Shown in pieces: positions 1 to 7,700 of a stretch of 64,000 nt of DNA (position 1 is the first letter of the stretch; every line of letters starts with the position of its first letter). The notes under the pieces are model-generated. The model was not told the DNA's origin. It searched no databases and saw only the letters and a program-made list of their open reading frames with translations. Origin of the DNA: Gordonia pseudamarae (GTDB lineage Bacteria; Actinomycetota; Actinomycetes; Mycobacteriales; Mycobacteriaceae); contig NZ_CP045809.1 in the NCBI RefSeq assembly GCF_025273675.1, positions 3,162,001 to 3,226,000 on the forward strand, written 5' to 3'. Made by a program: the position numbers and the translations under genes.

Positions 1-560
1 GGCGGGGCCGCGTTCGCACGCATGATCCCCGTGGCTTTCGTCAAGAGCTTCCTGGGTTCTGAGGACATGACCCTGGAAGCCCGGCTGCTGGCCGAGATGT
101 CGGGCATCTTCAACCGGTTCGTGCGGCACCCAGGGACCCCGCCGGTACCGCACCCGGAAGTCGTCGAGACCTTCCGCTCAGGCGCGGATCGGGTCGCCCG
201 TTTCGTCGCATCGGTCACCGTGCCATGCACCACCGAGACCGCTCTCGACGCCGACGGTCGGCCCCCGCACCTGGGGCTATGGACGACCCCGGCACGCCCG
301 GATCAGCCACGCTGAGCCACCTCTACTTCGCGTTCGAGCGTTGGTGCCGGGACGAGGGGGCCCGTACGCCGATGGGGCGCAACAAGTTCGCGTCGCGGCT
401 GACCCAGCTCCCCGCCGTGCAGGAAATCCGCGTCGGTGCTCAGCGCACCCGCGCCCTGAATGTCCGGGTGCTTCCGCACCGGGACTGGAACACCGGCGCG
501 ACCGACCCGTACGCCCACCTGCGACCCATCCTGTTCCCGCACGAAGGAGCTACCCCATGA
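1..560 (+). pseudogene. P4-type phage primase/helicase, C-terminal part, split over two frames (5' end outside window)
   Basis: The frame open from base 1 to the stop at 313-315 encodes the end of a P4/D5-type helicase domain (F-A-R-M-I-P-V-A-F, then L-L-A-E-M-S-G-I-F and a V-A-R-F motif). The usual C-terminal wing of the same family (L-Y-F-A-F-E-R-W-C-R-D-E-G and N-K-F-A-S-R-L) is instead in the frame ending at 558-560. The two halves overlap at about 225-315, so one base change between them would restore a single protein. Either the gene is frameshifted, the base call is wrong, or the second frame restarts near ATG 279. The product would unwind and prime element DNA. The stop overlaps the next gene's ATG (ATGA), so the genes are co-transcribed. 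Confidence 0.7.
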
Positions 561-1234
561 CCGCCGCCGCGTTGGAGCTGGCGCAGACCGCCGCTGACGC
601 GATCTGCGCCCAGCACCCCGGCTTCGCGCTGCTGGCCCCGGTGCTGCCGACGATCATCCGTATCAGCCCGGCTGTGCCACCCGGTATGACCGCTCCGCAG
701 GCCGCAGCCGAGGCACGCCCCCTGTGGAGGCTGACCGACGCCGCCAAGGCGGCGGGAGTCGCCCCGGAGCGGTACCGGGCATATCTCCGGCAGATGATCG
801 TCCCGCTCGATGCGCTCGGTATCTCCCTGCGCGAGCACCGGCTGGAACGCGGCGACGTGGTGCCGACGGTCGAGCACTGGGCACCCTACGGCGGGGTGTT
901 CGTCCCGAAGCCGGAGCGCGCCGAACGCCGCAGGGAGAAGGACGCGGCGGACCGGGAGCTGCGGACGGCCAAGACGGCGGTCAAGACCGCGACGACCGCC
1001 GTAGCCGCCGCCACCCGTGCGGCGGCGAAGAAGGCGACGGGCGTTGCCGAGCAGATAGCCCTCTCCGACGCCGAACAGAACCTTGCCCGCGCCGAGCAGC
1101 ACCTCGCGCGCGTTTTGGTATCGCACGAGCACGTCGCCGTTCGTTACCGCGACCTTTTCACCCTCGCCCCCGACCTGACCGCCTACAGCAGCGTCCTGGA
1201 CCCTGCCACCCTCACCGCCCTGATTGGAGCCTGA
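557..1234 (+). CDS. Prophage protein of unknown function with a coiled-coil region
   Basis: A 225-residue protein starting at ATG 557, preceded by GAAGGAG and overlapping the primase stop by 4 bp. I do not recognise the family. Residues about 55-110 look like a small globular region. Residues about 115-195 are charged and alanine-rich with heptad-like spacing, suggesting a long helical or coiled-coil segment. The position between primase and DNA polymerase in a tightly packed operon suggests a replication accessory role, which is inference from context only. Confidence 0.6.
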   Translation: MTAAALELAQTAADAICAQHPGFALLAPVLPTIIRISPAVPPGMTAPQAAAEARPLWRLTDAAKAAGVAPERYRAYLRQMIVPLDALGISLREHRLERGDVVPTVEHWAPYGGVFVPKPERAERRREKDAADRELRTAKTAVKTATTAVAAATRAAAKKATGVAEQIALSDAEQNLARAEQHLARVLVSHEHVAVRYRDLFTLAPDLTAYSSVLDPATLTALIGA

Positions 1235-1235
1235 C

Positions 1236-3113
1236 TTGAAGCCCCTGAGCCTGCACAACGCCGACGTGTACGCGTACCCGACTGGCGACGACCTGTCCGA
1301 GGCAGTCGTGCTTCTGCGCGCAGACCTGGCCGCGCACCCCAGGGAGCGTGCCGCCGTGGACATCGAGACCAACGCACTCGACCTCGGTGACCCGCGCGAA
1401 GCGGTCCGCACGATCCAGCTCGGTACCTCCCGCGTGATCCTGGTGCTCGACGCTTCCGACGCGAACGCCCTGGACGCCGCCGCCGACCTGCTTAACGACG
1501 AGGCGGTCCGGTGGACCGCCCACAATGCGGCGTACGACACCGTGCGCCTGGCCCGCGTCGGGGTCATCGACTCCCTGCCGTCGATCTGGGACCGCATGGC
1601 CGACACCTACATCCTGACCAGTCTCATCGAGCCGCCCACCTCCGATCTCGGATACCGGGACTTGAAGTCGCAGACGAGGGCCTGGTGCGGTGCTTCTGCC
1701 GTGTCGGCGGACGCGAAAGCCGACCTCGACGCCGCCTTCGCGGCGCACAAGTGGAAGGGCCTCAGCCAACAGTGGAAGGTCTACGACAACCCCGACCCGA
1801 CGGCGGGGGACAACGGTTGGGCGCAGATCGACCTCGCTGACATCGCGTTCATCGCGTACGCCGCCGCTGACATCGCCGACAGCGCGCGCTTGGTCGCGGT
1901 GCTGGAACCCATCGCCCGTCTGGCGCTGGGCGAGGTCGTGGACACCGAGCATCGGGTCGCCCGGATCGCCGCCGAGATGACGCTGCGGGGAGTCCGGCTC
2001 GACCGCGACTTTACCGTCGCTCGGCGGGACGACTGCCAACGCGGGAAGGACGCCGCGCTGGCCGAGATGCGCGCCGCCGGGTTCACCGGTATCCCCTCCC
2101 GCGCCGCCGACATTGTGACGTTCCTCGACGGCGAGGCCATGCCCCCGCACTTCACCGACAAGGGCGGACGCTCCACCGGCAGCGTGACGCTCGCGGAGTA
2201 CGCCGCGCTCGGGTCCCGGCTGGCCGAGCCGCTGCTCGCCTGGCGCACCGCCGACAAGCTGCTCAAAACGTACTTCACCCGCTACCTGCGCTCCGGCGGA
2301 GAGCGCATCCACCCGACGGTGGACACCATCAAGGCGCGCACCGGGCGCATGTCCAGCAGCGACCCCAACTTCCAGAACCTGCCCAGCCGCAGCGCAGCCG
2401 CGCAGGTGCGCGAGTGCTTCATTGCCGACCCCGGCATGGCGTTCATCAGCGCCGACTTCTCGTCCATCGAGATGCGCGTCGCCGCCGCGATCACCCGCGA
2501 TCCCGGCCTCCTCCCGCTCTACACCGCCCCGCTGGCCGGCGGCGAGGACCCCCGGACCCGGTGCCCCTACTGGCTCATGGCCTGGGATCTGCACGGCCCC
2601 CAGGCGTCCAAGGCCGACCGGGGCGCGGTCAAGAGCGTGGTGCTGGGGCGCATGTACGGCGGAGCGGGCGAAGCCCTCGCCGAGCAGGCCGGGCTGCCCC
2701 TGGACGCGGTGAACGCGGCACTGGACGCGTACGGGCGCATGTACCCGGCGCTCAGCACCTGGGCGCGTGAGACCCTGACTCCGCAGACCACCGACCTCGG
2801 ACGCCCGATCTGGCGGCTGCCGTCCGGACGGATTCAAGCTATCGACCCCGGCGACGCCTGGAAGGCGCTCAACGTGGTGATCCAGGGGCTCAGCCGCGAC
2901 GTACTGGTCCACGCGATCCTCCGGTGCGAGGACGCCGGACTCGGCCAGTACCTCGTCATGCCGATCCACGACGAGCTGCTGCTGCAAGTGCCCGAGGACC
3001 GCGCCGAGGAACTGCTCGACCGGCTGGTGGAGACTATGCGTAGCGAAGTGATGGGCGTGCCCATCCCGGCGGAGGGCTCGCTGCTCGGCCCCCGGTGGGT
3101 CGCCAAGGATTGA
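1236..3113 (+). CDS. Phage-type family A DNA polymerase with 3'-5' exonuclease domain
   Basis: A 625-residue polymerase, shorter than bacterial PolA because it lacks the 5' nuclease domain, as in actinobacteriophages. Exonuclease motifs are visible: V-D-I-E-T-N near residue 42 (Exo I), H-N-A-A-Y-D (Exo II) and Y-A-A-A-D (Exo III). Polymerase motif A is A-D-F-S-S-I-E-M-R, motif B is K-S-V-V-L-G-R-M-Y-G-G, and motif C is I-H-D-E. All catalytic acids are present, so it should be active. TTG 1236 is chosen because GGAG lies 6 bases upstream; an in-frame TTG at 1224 is the alternative. It would replicate the element together with the upstream primase/helicase. Confidence 0.9.
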   Translation: MKPLSLHNADVYAYPTGDDLSEAVVLLRADLAAHPRERAAVDIETNALDLGDPREAVRTIQLGTSRVILVLDASDANALDAAADLLNDEAVRWTAHNAAYDTVRLARVGVIDSLPSIWDRMADTYILTSLIEPPTSDLGYRDLKSQTRAWCGASAVSADAKADLDAAFAAHKWKGLSQQWKVYDNPDPTAGDNGWAQIDLADIAFIAYAAADIADSARLVAVLEPIARLALGEVVDTEHRVARIAAEMTLRGVRLDRDFTVARRDDCQRGKDAALAEMRAAGFTGIPSRAADIVTFLDGEAMPPHFTDKGGRSTGSVTLAEYAALGSRLAEPLLAWRTADKLLKTYFTRYLRSGGERIHPTVDTIKARTGRMSSSDPNFQNLPSRSAAAQVRECFIADPGMAFISADFSSIEMRVAAAITRDPGLLPLYTAPLAGGEDPRTRCPYWLMAWDLHGPQASKADRGAVKSVVLGRMYGGAGEALAEQAGLPLDAVNAALDAYGRMYPALSTWARETLTPQTTDLGRPIWRLPSGRIQAIDPGDAWKALNVVIQGLSRDVLVHAILRCEDAGLGQYLVMPIHDELLLQVPEDRAEELLDRLVETMRSEVMGVPIPAEGSLLGPRWVAKD

Positions 3114-3122
3114 GGGGAGGGG

Positions 3123-3326
3123 GTGATTCAGATGATGTTGCGCAGCGGTCGGGTGACAGACAAGGCCGACCAGATTTGGCAGGAGCGGTGTAGCTGCTGC
3201 AAGTACCGGGGCGCGTCGCTATTCAGCGGCCTGCGTTGCTCGGCGTGCGTTCCGCTTGCGGAGCTGCCCGCCGAGGCACAGGCGTTCGGCGACAGGCTCG
3301 ACAGGCACGCGTGCCAAGTGGGCTGA
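3123..3326 (+). CDS. Small cysteine-rich prophage protein, possible zinc ribbon
   Basis: A 67-residue protein from GTG 3123 with a strong GGGGAGG ribosome-binding site just upstream, 9 bases after the polymerase stop. Five cysteines include a C-x-C-C cluster near residue 23 and C-x-x-C near residue 40, a spacing compatible with one zinc-binding site. Small zinc-ribbon proteins are common in phage replication operons. Function unknown. Confidence 0.55.
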   Translation: MIQMMLRSGRVTDKADQIWQERCSCCKYRGASLFSGLRCSACVPLAELPAEAQAFGDRLDRHACQVG

Positions 3327-3341
3327 CCCACCCACCAGTAA

Positions 3342-3370
3342 GGCCCCCGGGGAACACCTTCCCGGGGGCC
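3342..3370. terminator. Strong bidirectional terminator hairpin
   Basis: A perfect 10-bp GC stem (3342-3351 with 3361-3370) and a 9-base loop lie between two convergent genes, so it can end transcription from both sides. There is no T-run on either side. Confidence 0.75.
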
Positions 3371-3378
3371 TCACTCAT

Positions 3379-3654
3379 TCAGTCCAGCTCCTCGTCAGAC
3401 GCCCGCTCAGCCGCCAGCGCAGCCCTCTCGACAGCCTCGATCCTCGCCGCCCTCGCGAGCTGCGTCAGCGCCGCCTCGTCCCGCCCTTGCCCCCATACGA
3501 GGCTCACCGCACTCCCCGGCCCGCTCAGCTCGACGGCACCGCCAGCTCGCGCCCGCGCGAGCCGATGGAGCGCGATGAGATCGCCGCCGTCGTCGGCAAA
3601 GGCCCTCACGATGTCGAGAGCAGAAGGGCGGGAGGCTGCGGTGTCATCGGTCAT
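3379..3654 (-). CDS. Small prophage protein of unknown function
   Basis: A 91-residue acidic, helical protein reading toward the upstream replication operon. ATG at 3654 has GGAGG only one base away, a poor spacing. It is the only frame here with protein-like composition (regular Asp/Glu/Leu/Ala). No recognisable domain. It could be a regulator at the element's end, but nothing in the sequence shows it. Confidence 0.45.
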   Translation of the reverse strand: MTDDTAASRPSALDIVRAFADDGGDLIALHRLARARAGGAVELSGPGSAVSLVWGQGRDEAALTQLARAARIEAVERAALAAERASDEELD

Positions 3655-3728
3655 GCCTCCATGCTCTACCGCCCACCGAATCGCGCACCACCCGCCGCGC
3701 CAACTGCCGCCTGAACAGGCGTCACGTC

Positions 3729-3759
3729 CTCTGTGTCACCGCCCCGATGTGACACAGAG
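3729..3759. repeat. Inverted repeat near the element end (possible arm-type or operator site)
   Basis: CTCTGTGTCAC and GTGACACAGAG form perfect 11-bp arms separated by 9 bases. A third related half-site (TTGACACAA) follows at once. It lies about 100 bases inside the attachment site. Confidence 0.5.
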
Positions 3760-3856
3760 TTGACACAACCCTGCGCCGATTCTCACGAAACCCCCTGGTG
3801 GGTACCGCCACTCCCCGCTGAGAAAACGCTCTCAGCCTGCGAAAACACGATTACCA

Positions 3857-3905
3857 CTGGTTTTACACACCAGCGGTCAGGGGTTCAAATCCCTTTGCGC
3901 GCACC
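3857..3905 (+). repeat. 3' fragment of tRNA-Val(TAC): prophage attachment site
   Basis: The sequence folds as the 3' half of a tRNA. Anticodon stem CTGGT/ACCAG (3857-3861, 3869-3873) encloses a 7-base loop with TAC at 3864-3866. The T stem-loop is 3879-3895, the acceptor strand TGCGCGC is 3896-3902, followed by A and CC. No D-arm or 5' acceptor strand lies upstream. A 3' tRNA half at the edge of phage genes is the classic scar of tyrosine-integrase insertion into a tRNA gene. The intact tRNA should lie at the other end of the element, left of the window. Confidence 0.8.
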
Positions 3906-3915
3906 GACTTCGCAG

Positions 3916-3955
3916 GTCAGGGCCGGTTTTCCACTACGGGGGGACCGGCCCTGAC
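3916..3955 (+). terminator. Terminator downstream of the tRNA-Val attachment site
   Basis: A perfect 12-bp stem (3916-3927 with 3944-3955) directly follows the tRNA 3' end. It is probably the original tRNA-Val terminator left on the chromosomal side. Confidence 0.75.
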
Positions 3956-4148
3956 TCGTTGATCCGACGCCTACCCGATACTGTGAAAACGGACGATCGG
4001 GAGAGCTGTCACCCTCGGCGTACCGATGCCCCGGCACCTGTCGGAGGTCCGGGGCCGCCCCGCACGATGCCTGCGGCCATCACCATTCACAGTGAAAGCT
4101 CAGCCTGGTCTTGCCCCCTTCCACGGATGCGGGCGCACCATCGGCTTC

Positions 4149-5063
4149 ATGGGTATCACGGTCCTGGCCGTCGGCGGCACCGGCGAGTCGTTTGCGGGAG
4201 ATTCGCGCACCGAGGTCATCGGTCTGCTGTCGGCGGTCACCGACTGCCTCGACGACCGGTTCACCGCGCAATGGGTGCCGTATGCCGCCAGCTACGGTCC
4301 GGTTCCGCAGCGCGACGGCCTCAGCTATGCCGAGAGCGTCGACGGCGGCGTCGCCAACCTGGCCGCCGCGTTCGGCGAGTGCGCCGGGGATGTCGCGCTG
4401 CTCGGCTATTCGCAGGGCGCGGTCGTGGTGCGGCGATTCGCCGCCGCCCTGACCGCCGGGCAGTGCGAGCCGATCATCGGCATGGGCCTGGTCGCCGACC
4501 CGCACCAGCCGCCCGGTGGTGTTCCCGGCTGCCACGGCTGGGGTGTGGCGGGCCCCGGCGAGCCGCTGCCCGCCTCGGTCCCGGTGTTCTGGATCGGTGC
4601 CCGCAACGACATGATCTGCAACGCGAGCCCGGATTCCTTGCTGCGCGATATCGCCGATCTCACCGGCACCATGTCCTTGCATCACCCTCTGAGATGGTGG
4701 TCGCAGATACGGGAACGATTGTCTCACAACGACCTTCAGAACGCCGATGCCACCTCGGTATCACCGGAACAGTGGCGCCGCGATCCTGGGCGGATCGCCA
4801 CCGCCTGGCGCGAGGTTCGTGGCTATCTGCCACGCACACTCGGCTGGCATCGGGTTCGACTGGCCAACACCGAAGGCGGACAACATACCTCGTACGCGGC
4901 CACGCCGTACGGGCAAACCCCGCTCACCGACGCCGAGGTGACCGGCTGCCAGACGTTGGCGATGTGGCTTCAGGTGCAGGCCACATTCACCGGGAGCGAC
5001 GACACCGGCCGTCCCCATCCGGTGGCGCCCCCGCCCGCCCGCTCGCACGCGTCGGCGGCGTGA
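4149..5063 (+). CDS. Cutinase/PE-PPE-like alpha/beta-hydrolase (lysin B-like serine esterase)
   Basis: A 304-residue alpha/beta-hydrolase. The nucleophile elbow G-Y-S-Q-G lies near residue 87. A likely catalytic Asp follows in A-R-N-D-M-I-C and a His in G-G-Q-H-T-S. The short N-terminus running straight into the first beta strand, the Cys pair and the overall size resemble mycobacterial cutinase-like/PE-PPE esterases and mycobacteriophage lysin B. No signal peptide is visible from ATG 4149; a GTG at 4092 would add 19 residues but no obvious signal. Substrate is probably a lipid ester. It lies just outside the attachment site, so it is taken as chromosomal, although a phage origin cannot be excluded. 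Confidence 0.75.
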   Translation: MGITVLAVGGTGESFAGDSRTEVIGLLSAVTDCLDDRFTAQWVPYAASYGPVPQRDGLSYAESVDGGVANLAAAFGECAGDVALLGYSQGAVVVRRFAAALTAGQCEPIIGMGLVADPHQPPGGVPGCHGWGVAGPGEPLPASVPVFWIGARNDMICNASPDSLLRDIADLTGTMSLHHPLRWWSQIRERLSHNDLQNADATSVSPEQWRRDPGRIATAWREVRGYLPRTLGWHRVRLANTEGGQHTSYAATPYGQTPLTDAEVTGCQTLAMWLQVQATFTGSDDTGRPHPVAPPPARSHASAA

Positions 5064-5158
5064 TCTCGCCGACGCCCACGTGATCTCCGAAACCGGCCGT
5101 GATCGGGCGTCCCGTGCGGTTCAATGACTCGACGAACCCCCAACGAAGGAGTCGAAGG

Positions 5159-6166
5159 TTGTCCCGTTCATTGAGAGTGGCCGTGCTCGGCGGAGGGTCG
5201 TGGGGAACCTCGGTCGCCGCGCTGGCCGCCCGCAACACCCCCACCCTCGTCTGGGCCCGAGACAGCGCCACAGCCGACGACATCAACACCCGGCAACGCA
5301 ACAGCCGGTACCTCGGTGACATACCACTGCCCGACTCGCTGCGTGCCACCACCGACCTGGCCGAACTCGCCGACTTCGCCGATGTGCTGGCCGTCGGTAT
5401 CCCCTCGCATGCGATGCGCGAAACCCTCGGACCGCTCGCCCCCGAACTGCGACCGTGGGTGCCGGCGATCTCCCTGGCCAAGGGACTGGAACCGGGAACG
5501 CGGCGCCGGCCGACCGAGGTGATCGCCGAATGCCTGCCCGGTCATCCGGTGGGATTGCTGGCCGGCCCCAATATCGCGGGCGAGATCGCCGAGGGCAAGG
5601 CGGCGGCCGCCGTCATCGCCACCGAGGACGAGCGGGTGGCCACCGCGCTGCAACCGCTGTTCACCTCGAAGGTCTTTCGTGTGTACCGCAACGACGACGT
5701 CCTGGGCTGCGAACTCGGCGGCATCCTCAAGAACATCGTCGCCATCGCCAGCGGCATGGCCGAAGGTCTCGACGTCGGCGACAACACGCGGGCCATGGTC
5801 CTGTCCCGCGGCTTGGCCGAGATGACCCGTCTGGGTGAGGCGATGGGCGCCAATCCCCGATCGTTCGCCGGGCTCACCGGCATGGGCGACCTCATCGCCA
5901 CCTGCACCAGCCCCCGCTCCCGCAACCGCCGCCTCGGCGAACTGCTCGCCCAGGGACGCACCACCGAGGAGGCCGTCACCGAACTCGGCCAGGTCGCCGA
6001 GGGCGCCAAAACCGCGCCGACGGTGCTGGAACTGGCCACCGAGTTCAACGTCGCGATGCCGATCGCCGAGACCGTCGCCGCCGTCGTACAGGGCCAGATG
6101 ACCCCCGCCCAGGCCTACCGCGGCCTGCTCCGGGTCACCCCCGGAACCGAAACCGACGTCGGCTGA
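5159..6166 (+). CDS. gpsA: NAD(P)+-dependent glycerol-3-phosphate dehydrogenase
   Basis: A 335-residue protein that reduces dihydroxyacetone phosphate to sn-glycerol 3-phosphate for phospholipid synthesis. The N-terminal dinucleotide-binding motif G-G-G-S-W-G-T is at residues 9-15. G-P-N-I-A-G-E and the catalytic-lysine region G-G-I-L-K-N-I follow, then the C-terminal helical domain with [11 protein letters not shown] 5159 is preferred because AAGGAG lies 8 bases upstream and the Rossmann strand begins within ten residues. Length is typical. Likely transcribed alone. Confidence 0.93.
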   Translation: MSRSLRVAVLGGGSWGTSVAALAARNTPTLVWARDSATADDINTRQRNSRYLGDIPLPDSLRATTDLAELADFADVLAVGIPSHAMRETLGPLAPELRPWVPAISLAKGLEPGTRRRPTEVIAECLPGHPVGLLAGPNIAGEIAEGKAAAAVIATEDERVATALQPLFTSKVFRVYRNDDVLGCELGGILKNIVAIASGMAEGLDVGDNTRAMVLSRGLAEMTRLGEAMGANPRSFAGLTGMGDLIATCTSPRSRNRRLGELLAQGRTTEEAVTELGQVAEGAKTAPTVLELATEFNVAMPIAETVAAVVQGQMTPAQAYRGLLRVTPGTETDVG

Positions 6167-6425
6167 GCCGCCGCGTCGGCTGTGCCCGTCCGGGGCACCG
6201 GCAATCACCACGAGCGGCGGACATCGACAGCTTGCCCGGAATGCACCCGCCGGTCAGCCGGACGTGAGGTGAGTCGGCGAGTCTTCTAGCATACCGTCGG
6301 AGTCGACGTCACATCCATTGCCGACGACTCGGCGACCCTGACCCATGGGATGTCGATCGCCCCGCGACGATGGTGGTGGAGACCCGTCCGTCTCGCCGGG
6401 CGGGACCAAGCGCGTGGTCCGGCGA

Positions 6426-6890
6426 TCAGACGGCGGCCAGGACCTTGGTCCAGACCGCCTCATCGCGGGACTCCCCCGGGCCGATGACGTCGGCGAAGGC
6501 GATGGTGCCGTCACGCTCGACGAGGAAGGTGCCGCGGTTGGCGTATCCGCTGGTCTCGTTGAACACCCCGTAGGCCCGGGCCACCTCCCCGTGCGGCCAG
6601 AAGTCCGACAGGATCGGGAACAGGAAACCCTGCGCCGACGCCCACACCTTGTGGGTGGGCGGGGGTCCGACGGAGATGGCGACGGTGGTCACCTCGTCGT
6701 TGCTGAACGAGTCGAGGTTGTCCCGGATATGGCCGAGCTCGCCCTGACAGGTGCCGGTGAACGCGAGCGGGAAGAACACCAGCAGGACGCGGCGGTCCGC
6801 GCGTAACGCGGACAGCGACACCTTCCGCATGTTCTGGTCGCGCAGTTCGAATTCCGGTGCCTGCCCACCCACCGCGAGCGGACCGCTCAT
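6426..6890 (-). CDS. ahpE: One-cysteine peroxiredoxin AhpE
   Basis: A 154-residue thioredoxin-fold peroxidase. The peroxidatic Cys lies in F-T-G-T-C-Q-G-E (about residue 48); the following S-V-G-P-P-P-T-H-K and S-D-F-W-P-H-G segments are nearly the M. tuberculosis AhpE sequence. It should reduce peroxides and peroxynitrite in the cytoplasm, recycled by mycothiol/mycoredoxin (family knowledge). ATG 6890 overlaps the stop of the upstream DUF3052 gene by 4 bp, the same gene pair as Rv2238c-Rv2239c. Confidence 0.93.
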   Translation of the reverse strand: MSGPLAVGGQAPEFELRDQNMRKVSLSALRADRRVLLVFFPLAFTGTCQGELGHIRDNLDSFSNDEVTTVAISVGPPPTHKVWASAQGFLFPILSDFWPHGEVARAYGVFNETSGYANRGTFLVERDGTIAFADVIGPGESRDEAVWTKVLAAV

Positions 6891-7375
6891 GCTCGTTTGC
6901 CGGTCCGCGATTTAGGCTGCACCAGCCGCGAACCCGACCAGGTGCCGAAATTGACCACGCTCGTCTGCGTGAGGCCGGCCGTCGAGGCGGCCTCGGAGAT
7001 GTCGGCCGGGTCGACGTAGCCGTCCTGGCCTGTCTTCGGCGTGAACACCCACACGAACCCGTCGTCCGCGAGCGGGGCGATGGCATTGATCAGGCCGTCG
7101 ACCAGGTCTCCGTCGTCATCGCGCCACCACAGGACCACGACGTCGGCGACGTCGTCGGAATCCTCGTCGAGCATCTCGGCGTCGATCGCGTCCTCGATGG
7201 CGATACGGAGTTTGTCGTCGGTGTCCTCGTCCCAGCCGCGTTCCTGGACGACCAGGCCGAGAGTGAAACCCAGCTTGCGTCCGACCTGTGCCGGGCTCTC
7301 CCCTTCGGTATTACCGGACTCTGTGGCGGCAACCACCGCGCGCGACCTCCCAAGTTCTCGATGTTCGGTATCCAC
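6887..7375 (-). CDS. DUF3052 family protein (Rv2239c-like)
   Basis: A 162-residue acidic protein with L-G-F-T-L-G-L-V-V-Q-E near residue 36 and V-V-V-L-W-W-R-D near residue 80, both typical of DUF3052. Function is unknown. It is translationally coupled to ahpE and divergent from aceE, an arrangement conserved in mycobacteria, which supports orthology and not a particular role. Confidence 0.85.
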   Translation of the reverse strand: MDTEHRELGRSRAVVAATESGNTEGESPAQVGRKLGFTLGLVVQERGWDEDTDDKLRIAIEDAIDAEMLDEDSDDVADVVVLWWRDDDGDLVDGLINAIAPLADDGFVWVFTPKTGQDGYVDPADISEAASTAGLTQTSVVNFGTWSGSRLVQPKSRTGKRA

Positions 7376-7700
7376 CGGGACATTCTCCCGGCGATATCTG
7401 ACAATAGGAACAGCCTAGAGGTCGCCGGGGCAAGACGCACGGGCGACCTGCGGACGAATTTGGGCCTTTCGTCGTGACCAACCTCGCGTACCGCACGGTA
7501 ACAACGACGTTCCGAACGAAATGGGGCACGATATTGGATGGAACCGGCGTGGCCCACATCACGACGCCGGTTCCATTGATCGACCACAACACGATCAACC
7601 CACAGCACGATCGGTCGGCACCGGTTCCACCGGGCCGGGTGATCCGAGTCGCCGGCGACCACCAGATGCGCCGGCCGAGAAACGAGGAGCTGTCAGCAAC
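7376..7700. promoter_or_regulatory. Divergent promoter region between the DUF3052 gene and aceE
   Basis: About 325 bases without a gene. Bases 7539-7550 and 7564-7575 form a perfect 12-bp inverted repeat (TGGAACCGGCGT / ACGCCGGTTCCA) with a 13-base spacer, and a partial third copy of the half-site (ACCGGTTCCA) occurs near 7620-7629. It may be a transcription-factor site or an mRNA leader hairpin for aceE. No -10/-35 can be called with confidence. Confidence 0.5.

Larger units (their letters stand above)
3655..4148. other. Element end and attachment region, no gene
   Basis: About 490 bases without a convincing gene. It holds an 11-bp perfect inverted repeat (3729-3759), a 7-bp one (3817-3836), the tRNA-Val fragment, its terminator, and the upstream region of the cutinase-like gene. 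The two repeats sit where integrase or excisionase arm sites would be expected. Confidence 0.6.

Noticed and set aside
3817..3905. A complete, unusual tRNA gene
   Set aside because: No D-arm or 5' acceptor strand pairs with TGCGCGC upstream; only the 3' half exists, so it is an attachment scar.
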